DNA from: Saccharopolyspora erythraea NRRL 2338
GTDB taxonomy: Bacteria > Actinomycetota > Actinomycetes > Mycobacteriales > Pseudonocardiaceae
DNA length: 64,000 nt
Assembly (NCBI RefSeq): GCF_000062885.1
Contig: NC_009142.1
Span: forward strand, 1,415,584 to 1,479,583
Reading direction: 5' to 3'
The notes under the pieces: generated by a model
Seen by the model: the letters and a program-made list of their open reading frames with translations, nothing else
The model's database searches: none
What the model was told of the DNA's origin: nothing
Shown here: positions 56,481 to 64,000 of the stretch, piece after piece
Layout: the number at the start of each line of letters is the position of its first letter
Position numbering within the stretch: the stretch's first letter is position 1
Made by a program: the position numbers and the translations under genes

Positions 56481-57114
56481 GCTGCGGATCCCCGACGCGG
56501 TCGAGCGGGAGGACCTCGGTGCGTTCGTCGCACGCGCGGTGCGGCTCGACGGGCAGGCGATGGTGCGGATGCGCAACCGGCCCGACACGGACCGCCTGGA
56601 CGTGTGGGCGGCGACGCCGTTCGACGCGCTGTGCACCCGGTCGGTCGAGGGCTCGGTGAAGCCGTCGGACCTGACCGCGTCGGGCAGCGAGCTGCTGGCG
56701 ACGCTGACGGTCGCCGGTGGCCCGGTCATGGACCCGGGGCCGCCGCGCGACCTGCTGTGGCGTTCGGAGCTGCCGCCGCCAGGTGGCTGGCACCGCGTGG
56801 ACGACCTGCCCGCCCGGGTGGTGGGGGAGGTCGCCGAGCGCGGTATCGACGTCGCCAAGGACAACGTCGGTCCGAAGGGGACGCCGCCTGCTTCGCTGCT
56901 GGACCAGGAGGTCTTCACCGTCAGCGGCTCCGGCTTCGACGTCAAGGTGCCGCTGCGGTGCCTGTTCGTGCTGTCCGGCATGGGCTTCCTCCCGCCTTCG
57001 CCGCCGGAGGGCGAGATCGTGCGGGTCAGCGCGACGGATTCGTGGCTGCGCCTGGACTCCCGGTTCGGCGCCGTCGTGCGCCGCAGGCACGCCCTGCTGC
57101 CGCTGCTGATGTGA
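56473..57114 (+). CDS. Conserved-looking hypothetical protein coupled to the thioesterase
   Basis: A 213-residue soluble protein. Notable segments are QAMVRMRNRPDTDRLDVWAATPFDALCTRSVEG, a hydrophobic LPARVVGEVAERGIDVAKDN, and the C-terminal VRVSATDSWLRLDSRFGAVVRRRHALLPLLM. No catalytic motif or family is recognised. GTG 56473 lies inside the thioesterase gene, and cotranslation suggests a related substrate. It ends 70 bases before the insertion sequence, so its terminator region may have been displaced by that insertion. Confidence 0.8.
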   Translation: MPELRIPDAVEREDLGAFVARAVRLDGQAMVRMRNRPDTDRLDVWAATPFDALCTRSVEGSVKPSDLTASGSELLATLTVAGGPVMDPGPPRDLLWRSELPPPGGWHRVDDLPARVVGEVAERGIDVAKDNVGPKGTPPASLLDQEVFTVSGSGFDVKVPLRCLFVLSGMGFLPPSPPEGEIVRVSATDSWLRLDSRFGAVVRRRHALLPLLM

Positions 57115-57219
57115 CGGCATCCCGCCCGGCGGGACATCTGGAGTCGAAGCGGTTTGCGTGGCGGTGCCGGTGGCGGAACCTCAGTGCCTGTTTTTGATCC
57201 CCGGGGGTGGGGTGGAAGA

Positions 57220-57272
57220 GGGCCTTTGCTAGTGATCGTGACACCACATCAAGATCGACACAGCAAAGGCCC
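57220..57272 (+). promoter_or_regulatory. Inverted repeat over the transposase start
   Basis: Perfect 11-bp arms GGGCCTTTGCT (57220-57230) and AGCAAAGGCCC (57262-57272) embrace both candidate GTG starts (57232, 57238). Only readthrough RNA from outside or a promoter upstream of 57220 would contain both arms and hide the start. Confidence 0.6.
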
Positions 57273-58113
57273 GATCCGTTTGTACACCACAACAGCCCAG
57301 GACAGCTCTACCGCCCGCCCACGCCGCTACCCGACCGACACCACCGACGCCGAGTGGGCGTTGATCGAACCGCTGCTGCCCACTCCGGCGTGTGAGACCT
57401 CCAGCGGCGGTCACCCGGAACAGCACCCGCGTCGCGACGTGGTCGATGCCATCCGCTACGTCATCGACAACGGCTGCAAATGGCGTGGGCTGCCCGCGGA
57501 CTTCCCTCCGTGGCAGACCGTCTACGGCTTCTACAACCGCTGGAGCCGCGACAACGTCGTCCTCGCCCTGCGTGACAGCCCGCGCGAGCAGATCCGCACC
57601 CGCGCCGGACGCCACCACCAGCCCAGCGCGGGCGTCATCGACTCCCAATCCGTGCGCGCCGCCGAAACCGCGGGCCGCGACACCCGCGGCTACGACGCGG
57701 GCAAGAAAGTCAACGGACGCAAACGACACATCACCACCGACACACTGGGCCTGCTGCTGGGCGTGTGTGTCACCGGAGCCCACGTCACCGACCGACGCGG
57801 CGCCGAACTCCTCCTGCGCTACCTCCGTAAAACCCAGCAGCGGCTCAGCCTGCTGTGGGCCGACGCGGGCTACGCGGGCCGCCTGATCACCTGGGCGGAC
57901 ACCGCCCTGGGCATCACCCTGCACATCGTCCGCAAAATCACCGGACAGATCGGTTTCCAGGTACTACCCCGACGCTGAGTCGTCGAACGCACCCTGTCCT
58001 GGATCACCCAAGCCCGCCGCACCGTCCGCGACTACGAACGCCTGCCCGCCCACTCCGAAACCGTCATCAACTGGGCCGCCATCACCCTCATGACCCGCCA
58101 ACTCACCCACTAA
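57232..58113 (+). pseudogene. IS5-family DDE transposase with premature stop before the catalytic Glu
   Basis: The open part (MIVTPHQDRHSKGPIRLYTT ... VLPRR) has the N-terminal PLLPTPA block, GVIDSQSVRAAE (first Asp), RKRHITTDTLGLLLG and LLWADAGYAGRL (second Asp). At 57976-57978 a TGA replaces what is normally the Trp codon of PRRWVVER, and the same frame continues VVERTLSWITQARR to TAA at 58111. The third catalytic residue, Glu in VER, lies after the stop. The element therefore cannot transpose by itself unless the stop is read through or the base is a sequencing error. GTG 57232 or 57238 is the start. Confidence 0.88.
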
Positions 58114-58195
58114 CCAAGATCAAAAACAGGCACTCAGGCGCCCTCTGGCTCCGGGATCGATGTCCAGGCGGCGGCCGGAGCGCCCGGAACCGGGG

Positions 58196-59626
58196 TCAGG
58201 AACGGGCGCTGTATCGGGCGGGTTCTTCGCCGCGGGCGTCGGGGACCGGTGCCGCCGGGCGGTCGTCCGGACCGCTACCGCCAGTACCGGTGAGCGCCGG
58301 GCGGTCGTCGCCCGGTACCACGCGGTCGTCGGGCTGGCGGATCTTGTCGACGATCCAGCGCACGCTCTCGCTGACCGCGGCCTCCAGTGGTCCCCGGGTG
58401 AAGTACCGGCGCCACAGCAGTGGGAACAGGATCGAGAAGCCGAGGAAGAACTCGGGCATGTAGGTGTTGAGGAAGGCCACGAAGCCCACCGGCCGGTGCC
58501 CGTCGGCGGGGAACGCCGGCATGTCGGGGATGTCGTGCGGCAGCGCCGGGCCCATGCTCGCCAGCTTCGCCAGGAAGTCCGGCACCCCGCTCAGCGGCCA
58601 GCCCCCGACCACGATCTGCCAGGCCATCACCAGCGCGTGCAGCGCGTAGAGGCTCAGGGCCATCGAGCCCGCCCTAGCCAGCGGCAACAGCCAGCGGCCC
58701 GCCCGGTCGGCGAGCTCCAGGCACGTCGCGAGCACCACGAGCGCGATCCCCAGCGAGCCGGCCAGTTCGAAGGAGGTGCCGCTGTGCGGTGTCGCGCCCA
58801 GCAGCCAGTCCGGATGCTGGATCGGCACCGTGCCCTGCGCGGTCATCTCCGGCAGCCCGCCGACGGCCCACACCAGCCAGCGCGAGACGTTGTAGGCCAC
58901 CGCGGTCAGCACCACTCCGATCGCGGTGAGCCACAGCCGGACCTTCCTGGAACGCAGGTCCAGGCGTCCGACGGCCATGCCCGCCAGCACCAGCGGCAGG
59001 TACGACGCCGCCGGGTAGAAGCCCATCAGCAGCAGGTCGAACACGCCGAGGTCGGCCACCGCGTGGCCGGGGTCGGCGGAGTTCACCGCCTCCACCAGGG
59101 CCGTCATCGGCGTGCCGTCGGCGATCCAGGTGCGCAGCACGAACGAGAGCTGCGGACCGATCGCGGCGGCGGCGAACGCCGAGACCGCCAGCCCGCGCAC
59201 CGACATCCCGAGGAACGGCAGGGCGAGCAGGAAGTACATGCCGTAGAAGGCGATGATCACGGTGAGCAGGAACCCGGTGGCCTCGGTGACCTTGGCCAGC
59301 CCGATCCCGACGACCACCAGCAGCGCAGCCCGCACCGCGACCCGCAGCCGGGCGTCGCGCAGCGCCGCCCCCCGCGGCACCACCGTCCGCCCGGACAGCA
59401 TCGCCAGCGACAGCCCGGCCAGCAGCGTGAACAGCGCCGTCGAACGACCGCTGGAGAACTGGGCGACCACGATCTCGGGATGGCCTTCGAGGAACGGAAC
59501 CCCGAAGTGGATGTTGAACATCCCGAACACCGCGAAGAAGCGGGCGATGTCGACGCCGACCAGGCGACGCTTGCGCTGCGCCCGCGGCTTCCGGGCCGTC
59601 GGCTCGGCGAGGCAGGGTGAGGTCAT
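58196..59626 (-). CDS. Polytopic membrane protein, DUF418/HGSNAT-like
   Basis: A 476-residue protein of about ten membrane helices. The start RRLVGVDIARFFAVFGMFNIHFGVPFLEG has the G-V-D-x-A-R-x-x-A-x-x-G-M pattern of DUF1624/DUF418 acyltransferase-related proteins; GFYPAASYLPLVLAGMAVGRLDLR and ALSLYALHALVMAWQIV match the family core and its C-terminal block. The last 50 residues are polar and disordered (PDDRVVPGDDRPALTGTGGSG). It may acylate an extracytoplasmic glycan or lipid, but no substrate is known. Its 3' end faces the IS, 60 bases away. Confidence 0.85.
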   Translation of the reverse strand: MTSPCLAEPTARKPRAQRKRRLVGVDIARFFAVFGMFNIHFGVPFLEGHPEIVVAQFSSGRSTALFTLLAGLSLAMLSGRTVVPRGAALRDARLRVAVRAALLVVVGIGLAKVTEATGFLLTVIIAFYGMYFLLALPFLGMSVRGLAVSAFAAAAIGPQLSFVLRTWIADGTPMTALVEAVNSADPGHAVADLGVFDLLLMGFYPAASYLPLVLAGMAVGRLDLRSRKVRLWLTAIGVVLTAVAYNVSRWLVWAVGGLPEMTAQGTVPIQHPDWLLGATPHSGTSFELAGSLGIALVVLATCLELADRAGRWLLPLARAGSMALSLYALHALVMAWQIVVGGWPLSGVPDFLAKLASMGPALPHDIPDMPAFPADGHRPVGFVAFLNTYMPEFFLGFSILFPLLWRRYFTRGPLEAAVSESVRWIVDKIRQPDDRVVPGDDRPALTGTGGSGPDDRPAAPVPDARGEEPARYSARS

Positions 59627-59760
59627 GATGTCCAGGGGTTCGCGGGATACCTGGCGGCGCGGGGCCGCGTGGAATGTATCTAGCCGACGAACCGATCACA
59701 CACCCCAGGGGGCGCCGCAGAGGCGATACTCACACCATCGGCGGCATGCCGAACTTCCCG

Positions 59761-60801
59761 TCATGCCAACCAGACGGCGGTTCCCCCGGGCAGCTGACCC
59801 GATGCGAGCGGGCGGCTGGACAGCAGGATCTCACCTGGTGGCACGGGAACCGGCGCGGTCGAGGTGTTCAGCGCGCAGATCAGGTCGCTGCCGACGCGGC
59901 GGAAGGCGAAGCAGCCCTCCGGAGCGCCGAACCACTCCACCTCGTCACCGGCGAAGGCCGGGTGCTCGCTGCGCAGCTCCAGCGCCCGCCGGTACAGCGA
60001 AAGCGTCGACTCCGGGTCCTCGAGCTGCGCCTCGACGGTGAAGGAGGCCCAGTCCGCGGAGATCGACGGCCACTCGCCGGGCCGCTCGGAGAAGCCGAAC
60101 GGCGGGTCCTGGCCCTCCCACGGCATCGGAATCCGCTGCGCGCCGGGAAGTCCCAGCTCCTCGCCGTGGCGCAGGCACGCCGCGCCCGGCAGCGCGAGCT
60201 GAACCATCGCCATCGCGCGCACCGGCGTCAGCGCCGCGTCGTCGCGCGCGGTGCCGCGCGTCGCCATCGCCCACGCCGGGCGCGGTGGCGCGTCGAGCAC
60301 CCGGATGATCGCCTCGCGCACGGCGCCGGCGTCGAAGCCGGCCACCGCCAGGTCGAGGTTGAACGCGAGCTGCCAGCCCGGGCCGCTGCCGATCGCGATC
60401 CGCTCCGGGTAGCGGTCCACCACCGCGCGGATCGTGGGGGCGACGCCCTCGCGCGGATCGAGGTGGAAGCCGTCGACGCCGAGGTCCAGCCAGTCCCGCA
60501 GGACGCCCTCGGGGTCCTCCCGCGCGGGGTCGAGGTCCATCGCGATGAGAAGCCGGATGCCCGCCTGGTGCGCCTCGTCGAGCAGCGCCTCGAACGAGCC
60601 CGGCGGGTACTGCAGCCCGCCGACTCCGGCGAGCACGATCGCGTCGACGCCGAGCAGTTCCAGGTACCCGAGCCGGGCCAGGACGCCGCCGAAGTCCCCG
60701 ATGCCGTCACCGTCACCGTCGGCGAACGACCGCACGTCGATCCGGTAGAAGACCGCGTCGCGCCACCACGCCCCGGCGTCCTCCGGCTCCGGTGTCGTCA
60801 T
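59761..60801 (-). CDS. GH13-like protein lacking catalytic residues (probable pseudoenzyme)
   Basis: The 346-residue chain follows the alpha-amylase/oligo-1,6-glucosidase order: WWRDAVFYRIDVRSFADGDGDGIGDFGGVLARLGYLELLGVDAI is the strong family start. But region I (normally D-x3-NH) reads LLIAMDLDPARED, region III (normally VGEVW, general acid) reads IAIGSGPGW, and region IV (normally NHD) reads WAMATRGTARDD. Only the nucleophile-position Asp in GVDGFHLDP remains. The B domain is absent and length is two thirds of normal. The C-terminal beta domain is intact (LYRRALELRSEHPAF). The frame is open and well formed, so selection seems to maintain it in a non-hydrolytic role such as sugar binding. 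Confidence 0.85.
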   Translation of the reverse strand: MTTPEPEDAGAWWRDAVFYRIDVRSFADGDGDGIGDFGGVLARLGYLELLGVDAIVLAGVGGLQYPPGSFEALLDEAHQAGIRLLIAMDLDPAREDPEGVLRDWLDLGVDGFHLDPREGVAPTIRAVVDRYPERIAIGSGPGWQLAFNLDLAVAGFDAGAVREAIIRVLDAPPRPAWAMATRGTARDDAALTPVRAMAMVQLALPGAACLRHGEELGLPGAQRIPMPWEGQDPPFGFSERPGEWPSISADWASFTVEAQLEDPESTLSLYRRALELRSEHPAFAGDEVEWFGAPEGCFAFRRVGSDLICALNTSTAPVPVPPGEILLSSRPLASGQLPGGTAVWLA

Positions 60802-61072
60802 GCCGTCCGCTCCGCCACCAGCGGTTCCGCTCGTCTCAGCACCGCGTCCGCACCTTCCGATCCACCGGACCCATCACGCACCTTCCAGGCCGTCCCCCGG
60901 GCCGTCAGACACAACGATGCCCGGTACGGGATTCTCCCGCACCGGGCGTCGTCGTCGGCCTCCCGCACGGCGGTTTCAGTCCCGCGGGTCCGTTGCCGGC
61001 GTCCGGGAGCCTTTCGGGGCGCTACAGCAGCCCAGAAGACTCACGGGACGTTCCGGTGCGGGCCCGCGGGGG
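60802..61072. other. Intergenic gap with repeat and hairpin only
   Basis: Between the GH13-like start and the glbO stop, both on the minus strand. Besides the hairpin below and the repeat at 61027-61046 (CAGCCCAGAAGACTCACGGG), I see no gene or promoter that I can support. Confidence 0.5.
60916..60950 (-). terminator. Hairpin downstream of glbO
   Basis: A 16-bp stem with one mismatch (GATGCCCGGTACGGGA against TCCCGCACCGGGCGTC) and a 3-base loop lies 120 bases after the glbO stop on its strand. Confidence 0.5.
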
Positions 61073-61456
61073 TCAGAACCACGAGTTGACCAGGCTCTGG
61101 GCCGCCATCTCGAAGTACTGCCAGAGCTGTTCGCGCTGCTCGGGGGTGAGGTCGGCCTCGTCCACCGCGATGCGCATGCAGCGCAGCCACGCGTCGCGTT
61201 CGGCGAACCCGATCTTGAACGGGGCGTGCCGCATCCGCAGCCGTGGGTGGCCGCGGCGGTCGGAATAGGTGTGCGGCCCGCCCCAGTACTGCATCAGGAA
61301 CAGCCGGAGGCGCTCCTCCGCCGGGCCGAGGTCCTCCTCCGGGTACAGCGGCCGGAGCAGCTCGTCCTTCGCCACCTCGGCGTAGAACCGGGACACGATC
61401 CGGTGAAAGGTTTCCTCGCCGCCGACCTGTTCGTAGAAGGTCTCCAAGCTAGTCAC
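61073..61456 (-). CDS. glbO: Truncated haemoglobin group II
   Basis: A 127-residue trHb[35 protein letters not shown] shows the glycine motif, Tyr B10 (RFY) and the Tyr at CD1 (LYP). [17 protein letters not shown] contains the proximal His, and RDAWLRCM the conserved Trp G8. These residues are the group II set. Such proteins bind O2 or NO in the cytoplasm and may donate to or protect terminal oxidases. Length is normal. A short gap separates it from the MscS gene on the same strand. Confidence 0.96.
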   Translation of the reverse strand: MTSLETFYEQVGGEETFHRIVSRFYAEVAKDELLRPLYPEEDLGPAEERLRLFLMQYWGGPHTYSDRRGHPRLRMRHAPFKIGFAERDAWLRCMRIAVDEADLTPEQREQLWQYFEMAAQSLVNSWF

Positions 61457-61488
61457 CCCTCCATCCTCCTAGGCCACGCCCGCGGGTG

Positions 61489-62487
61489 TCACGCCTGCCC
61501 CGGGCTCGTCGGCGTGACCGGACGGCCGTTGGGGTAGGGCGGCTGGATGTCCGAGTCGTCGTAGGCGCGCTTGATCTCCGCGCGCAGCCGGCGCTGCACC
61601 GCCCACTGCTTGCCCGGCCGGACCTTCGTGGTCAGCCGCAGCGTTATGGTGTCCGACGTTATCTGGTCCACACCCAGCATCTCCGGCGGTTCCAGCACGT
61701 CCTGCGAGAGCGGTTCGCGCGAGGTGGCCTCGGCCGCGACCTCGCCGGCGACCTCGATGGCCTTCTCGACGTCGCTGTTGTGCGAGATCGGGAAGTCCAC
61801 CACGGCGACCGCGAAGCCCTGGCTGGAGTTGCCGACGCGCAGGATCTCGCCGTTGCGGACGTACCAGACGGTGCCGTTGAGGTCGCGCAGCGTGGTCACC
61901 CGCAGGCCCACCGCCTCCACGGTGCCGGTGGCCTCGCCGAGATCCACGACGTCGCCGACGCCGTACTGGTCCTCGACCATCATGAACATCCCGGACAGGA
62001 AGTCCCGGACCAGGTTCTGCGCGCCGAAGGCGACCGCGACACCGAGCACACCGGCCGAGGCCAGCACCGGGCCGAGCTCGACGTCGAAGACCTTCAGCAC
62101 GTACATCGACGCGATGCCGAAGATCAGGAACGACGCGATGGACTTCAGCACCGAGCCGATGGTGCGGGCGCGCTGCTTGCGCCGTTCGGAGAGCAGTTCG
62201 GCGGTGAGGGTGTCGCCGCGGCGCTCCTTCAGCGGCTGCAGCAGCTTCGGGGTCTTGCCGTTGCCGCGGGTCAGCCCGTTGATCGTGCGGTGCACGAAGT
62301 ACCGCAGCAGGAAGGCGACCAGCAGGATGAAGACGATGTTGAGCGGCTTGGCGATCAGCAGCTCGGCGTAGGCGGCCAGCCACTCGACGCCGGTCAGGTC
62401 GTGGATCGTCTTGCACCAGCTGCCCGCCTCGTTGACGCAGCTGGGTTGGGCGAGCAGCGGGGGGATCATCGGTTCGGGGATTTGCAT
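61489..62487 (-). CDS. Small-conductance mechanosensitive channel (MscS family)
   Basis: A 332-residue channel from ATG 62487 (CAGGAAG upstream; the longer frame to 62565 has no homology). Three membrane helices precede the MscS core: LNIVFILLVAFLLRYFV, then SIASFLIFGIASMYVLKVF and the pore helix ASAGVLGVAVAFGAQNLVRDFLSGMFMMVEDQYGVGD. The cytoplasmic beta domain (GTVEAVGLRVTTLRDLNGTVWYVRNGEILRVGN) follows. It releases solutes on hypo-osmotic shock. A Cys-rich periplasmic start (QPSCVNEAGSWCKTIHDL) has two cysteines. The gene is in line with glbO. Confidence 0.95.
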   Translation of the reverse strand: MQIPEPMIPPLLAQPSCVNEAGSWCKTIHDLTGVEWLAAYAELLIAKPLNIVFILLVAFLLRYFVHRTINGLTRGNGKTPKLLQPLKERRGDTLTAELLSERRKQRARTIGSVLKSIASFLIFGIASMYVLKVFDVELGPVLASAGVLGVAVAFGAQNLVRDFLSGMFMMVEDQYGVGDVVDLGEATGTVEAVGLRVTTLRDLNGTVWYVRNGEILRVGNSSQGFAVAVVDFPISHNSDVEKAIEVAGEVAAEATSREPLSQDVLEPPEMLGVDQITSDTITLRLTTKVRPGKQWAVQRRLRAEIKRAYDDSDIQPPYPNGRPVTPTSPGQA

Positions 62488-62608
62488 CGATCTTCCTGGG
62501 GAGCTTCGGGGGATGGCAGCGGGGGCGGGTGGGTTCGTGAACGCCCCGCCGTTCACGACGCCCACCGCGCCGCTGCCGTTGTCTCCAGTGCCGGACCGAC
62601 CGCGCGGC

Positions 62609-64000
62609 TCAGCCGAGTGCGAGCCCGGTCGCCTCCGCCAGGAAGGCCAGCTGGTCGGTCGCCAGCCCCACCGTACGTGAAACCGAGCGGGCGGAATGCC
62701 CGACCTCGGTCTCCCTGCGCAGCAACACCGGCCGTTCGCCCGGGTCGGAAGCGGTCGCGTGCTGGAGCGCCGCGCACATCTTGCGCGCGTGGTTGGGGTC
62801 GACCCGGGTGTCGGACTCGAACACCGTCAACAGCACCGACGGGTAGCGGGTCCCCTCGCGCACCGCGTGGTACGGCGAGTACGACAGCAGCCAGCCCAGC
62901 TCCTCGGCGTCGTCGGCGGTGCCGTACTCCTCGTTCCAGGTGCGGCCCAGCAGGAACCGCTCGTAGCGCACCATGTCCAGCAGTGGCGCGGAACACACCA
63001 CCGCCCGGTACAGGTCGGGCCGCTGGGTCAGCGCCGCGCCCACGAGCAGCCCGCCGTTGGAGCCGCCGGAGATCGCCAGCTGGTCGGAGGTCGTCCAGCC
63101 CTGCTCGACCAGGTGCTCGGCGGCGGCGTGGAAGTCGTCGAAGACGTTCTGCTTGCTCTCGCGCATGCCGGCGCGGTGCCACTGCTCGCCTTCCTCGCCG
63201 CCACCGCGCAGCGACGGCTCGGCCCACACCCCGCCCGCGGAGACCCAGGCCAGCGCGGACGGCGTGTAGCCGGGCTCCATCGACAGCGAGAAGCCGCCGT
63301 AGCCGGTCAGCAGCACCGGGCGGGGGCGGTCGGGCTCGGCGGTGGGGCTGAGCACGAACATCCGCACCTCGGTGCCGTCCAGCGAGGTGTAGGTGACCTG
63401 GCGGGTGTGCACGTCGGGCAGGTCCACCGCGCCCGGCGCCCGCGCCTCGAGGCCGGTCTCACCGCTCGTGCGCGAGTAGGTGTGCACGCAGGGCGGGGTG
63501 GCGAAGTCGGTCCAGCCCAGCCACAGGCGGTCGCGGTCGTGCGTGGTCAGCTCGTCGACGGTGTTGAGCGCGGTGACCTGCCCGGTGCCCGGCAGCGGCA
63601 CCTCGTCGGTGCGCTCACCGGTGGCCGGGTCGTGCAGCGTCAGCTCCGACACCGCGTGCCGGGTGCGCAGCACGGCCAGGCGCGGCTCGCCGTCGCCGGG
63701 GTCGAACCAGCGCACCGCCTCCAGCACCGAGTCCGGGTCCTCGGGGACCAGCTCGGTCCAGTTCTCCGGCTCCGGGTGCTCGGGGTCGGCCACGCACAGC
63801 CGCCAGCGCGGCGCGTCCAGCGTGGTCTGCACGTACATCCGGCCGTCACGCTCGACCCATGCCGAGGCGCGCACGCCGTCGGAGGTGTCGAGGACGCGGC
63901 GCAGCTCGGGCACCGGGGCACCGTCGGAGAGGTCGGCGATCCACACCGAGTCGCGGCGCGCGGTGCCCGGGCTGCCGTGCACGAACAGCCACCGGCCGTC
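62609..64000 (-). CDS. Prolyl oligopeptidase (S9A), 5' end beyond the window
   Basis: The frame remains open past base 63982 to the window edge (D-G-R-W-L-F before VHGSPG), so the N-terminus is missing and only 463 residues are seen. The part of the beta-propeller seen includes RRDSVWIADL and YSRTSGETGLEARAPG. The catalytic domain has the nucleophile GGSNGGLLVGAAL, the Asp region DTRVDPNHARK and the His in TEVGHSARS. It cleaves after proline in short peptides, in the cytoplasm or exported depending on the unseen start. Confidence 0.95.
   Translation of the reverse strand, partial: DGRWLFVHGSPGTARRDSVWIADLSDGAPVPELRRVLDTSDGVRASAWVERDGRMYVQTTLDAPRWRLCVADPEHPEPENWTELVPEDPDSVLEAVRWFDPGDGEPRLAVLRTRHAVSELTLHDPATGERTDEVPLPGTGQVTALNTVDELTTHDRDRLWLGWTDFATPPCVHTYSRTSGETGLEARAPGAVDLPDVHTRQVTYTSLDGTEVRMFVLSPTAEPDRPRPVLLTGYGGFSLSMEPGYTPSALAWVSAGGVWAEPSLRGGGEEGEQWHRAGMRESKQNVFDDFHAAAEHLVEQGWTTSDQLAISGGSNGGLLVGAALTQRPDLYRAVVCSAPLLDMVRYERFLLGRTWNEEYGTADDAEELGWLLSYSPYHAVREGTRYPSVLLTVFESDTRVDPNHARKMCAALQHATASDPGERPVLLRRETEVGHSARSVSRTVGLATDQLAFLAEATGLALG

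Larger units (their letters stand above)
57184..58133 (+). mobile_element. IS5-family insertion sequence (950 bp)
   Basis: Perfect 16-bp terminal inverted repeats GTGCCTGTTTTTGATC (57184-57199) and its complement (58118-58133) frame one transposase gene. A three-base direct duplication TCA (57181-57183 and 58134-58136) flanks them, the TNA type produced by IS5-group elements. The insertion lies between two convergently facing host genes and disrupts no coding sequence. Confidence 0.93.

Overview
This is a high-GC actinobacterial chromosome segment. Mycothiol-type DinB/MDMPI protein, an actinobacterial snapalysin, a 180-kDa NAD-glutamate dehydrogenase, DUF3558, DUF2218, a GAP1-like protein and IdeR/DmdR-type iron boxes point to a Pseudonocardiaceae member. 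The siderophore genes remind me of Saccharopolyspora, but that is a judgement from memory, not a database result. Both window edges cut genes: a GH3 beta-glucosidase on the left and a prolyl oligopeptidase on the right. The long open frames antisense to most genes are GC-rich shadows and are not annotated.

Layout. 1-8.2 kb: GH3 tail, a membrane Ser/Thr kinase with a SPOR-like outer domain, an ABC-F ATPase, an iron-boxed siderophore-binding lipoprotein, a DUF574 methyltransferase and a quinone-oxidoreductase-like MDR. 8.3-14.3 kb: tRNA-Lys, L,D-transpeptidase, tRNA-His, oligoribonuclease, an acyl-CoA synthetase and small unknown proteins. 14.4-16.5 kb: a TPP riboswitch followed by thiD-tenA. 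16.5-19.5 kb: a pyruvyltransferase-like protein, DUF2218 and a DivIVA-like coiled-coil pair.

19.7-30.1 kb is the most striking part, an iron-regulated hydroxamate siderophore locus in decay. The dimodular NRPS (C-A-PCP-C-A-PCP-TE) has a nonsense codon, a one-base frameshift, an inferred 10-base deletion through an A-domain specificity motif, and a TE domain cut off and joined to the 3' remnant of an MFS exporter. The next gene (siderophore-interacting reductase) has a one-base frameshift. The two tailoring genes at the edges, an N-acyltransferase and an ornithine/lysine N-hydroxylase, are intact. So are the iron boxes. The natural reading is that the peptide assembly line is dead while its precursor-making enzymes may still serve another pathway.

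30.2-44.4 kb: a luciferase-like monooxygenase, DUF3817-ctaB (heme O synthase), a mazEF toxin-antitoxin pair between two diverged direct repeats, snapalysin, a GH29 fucosidase, an orphan GAP1-like protein of the predicted GTPase conflict systems, NUDIX, tRNA-Arg, a DUF3558 lipoprotein, a CopD-CtaG fusion and an SSB paralogue preceded by two DnaA-box matches. 44.5-64 kb: EttA, a 1563-residue repeat-rich protein, NAD-glutamate dehydrogenase, a thioesterase pair, an IS5-family element with 16-bp ends, TCA target duplication and an inactivated transposase, a DUF418-like membrane protein, a GH13 protein lacking catalytic residues, truncated haemoglobin GlbO, an MscS channel and the prolyl oligopeptidase.
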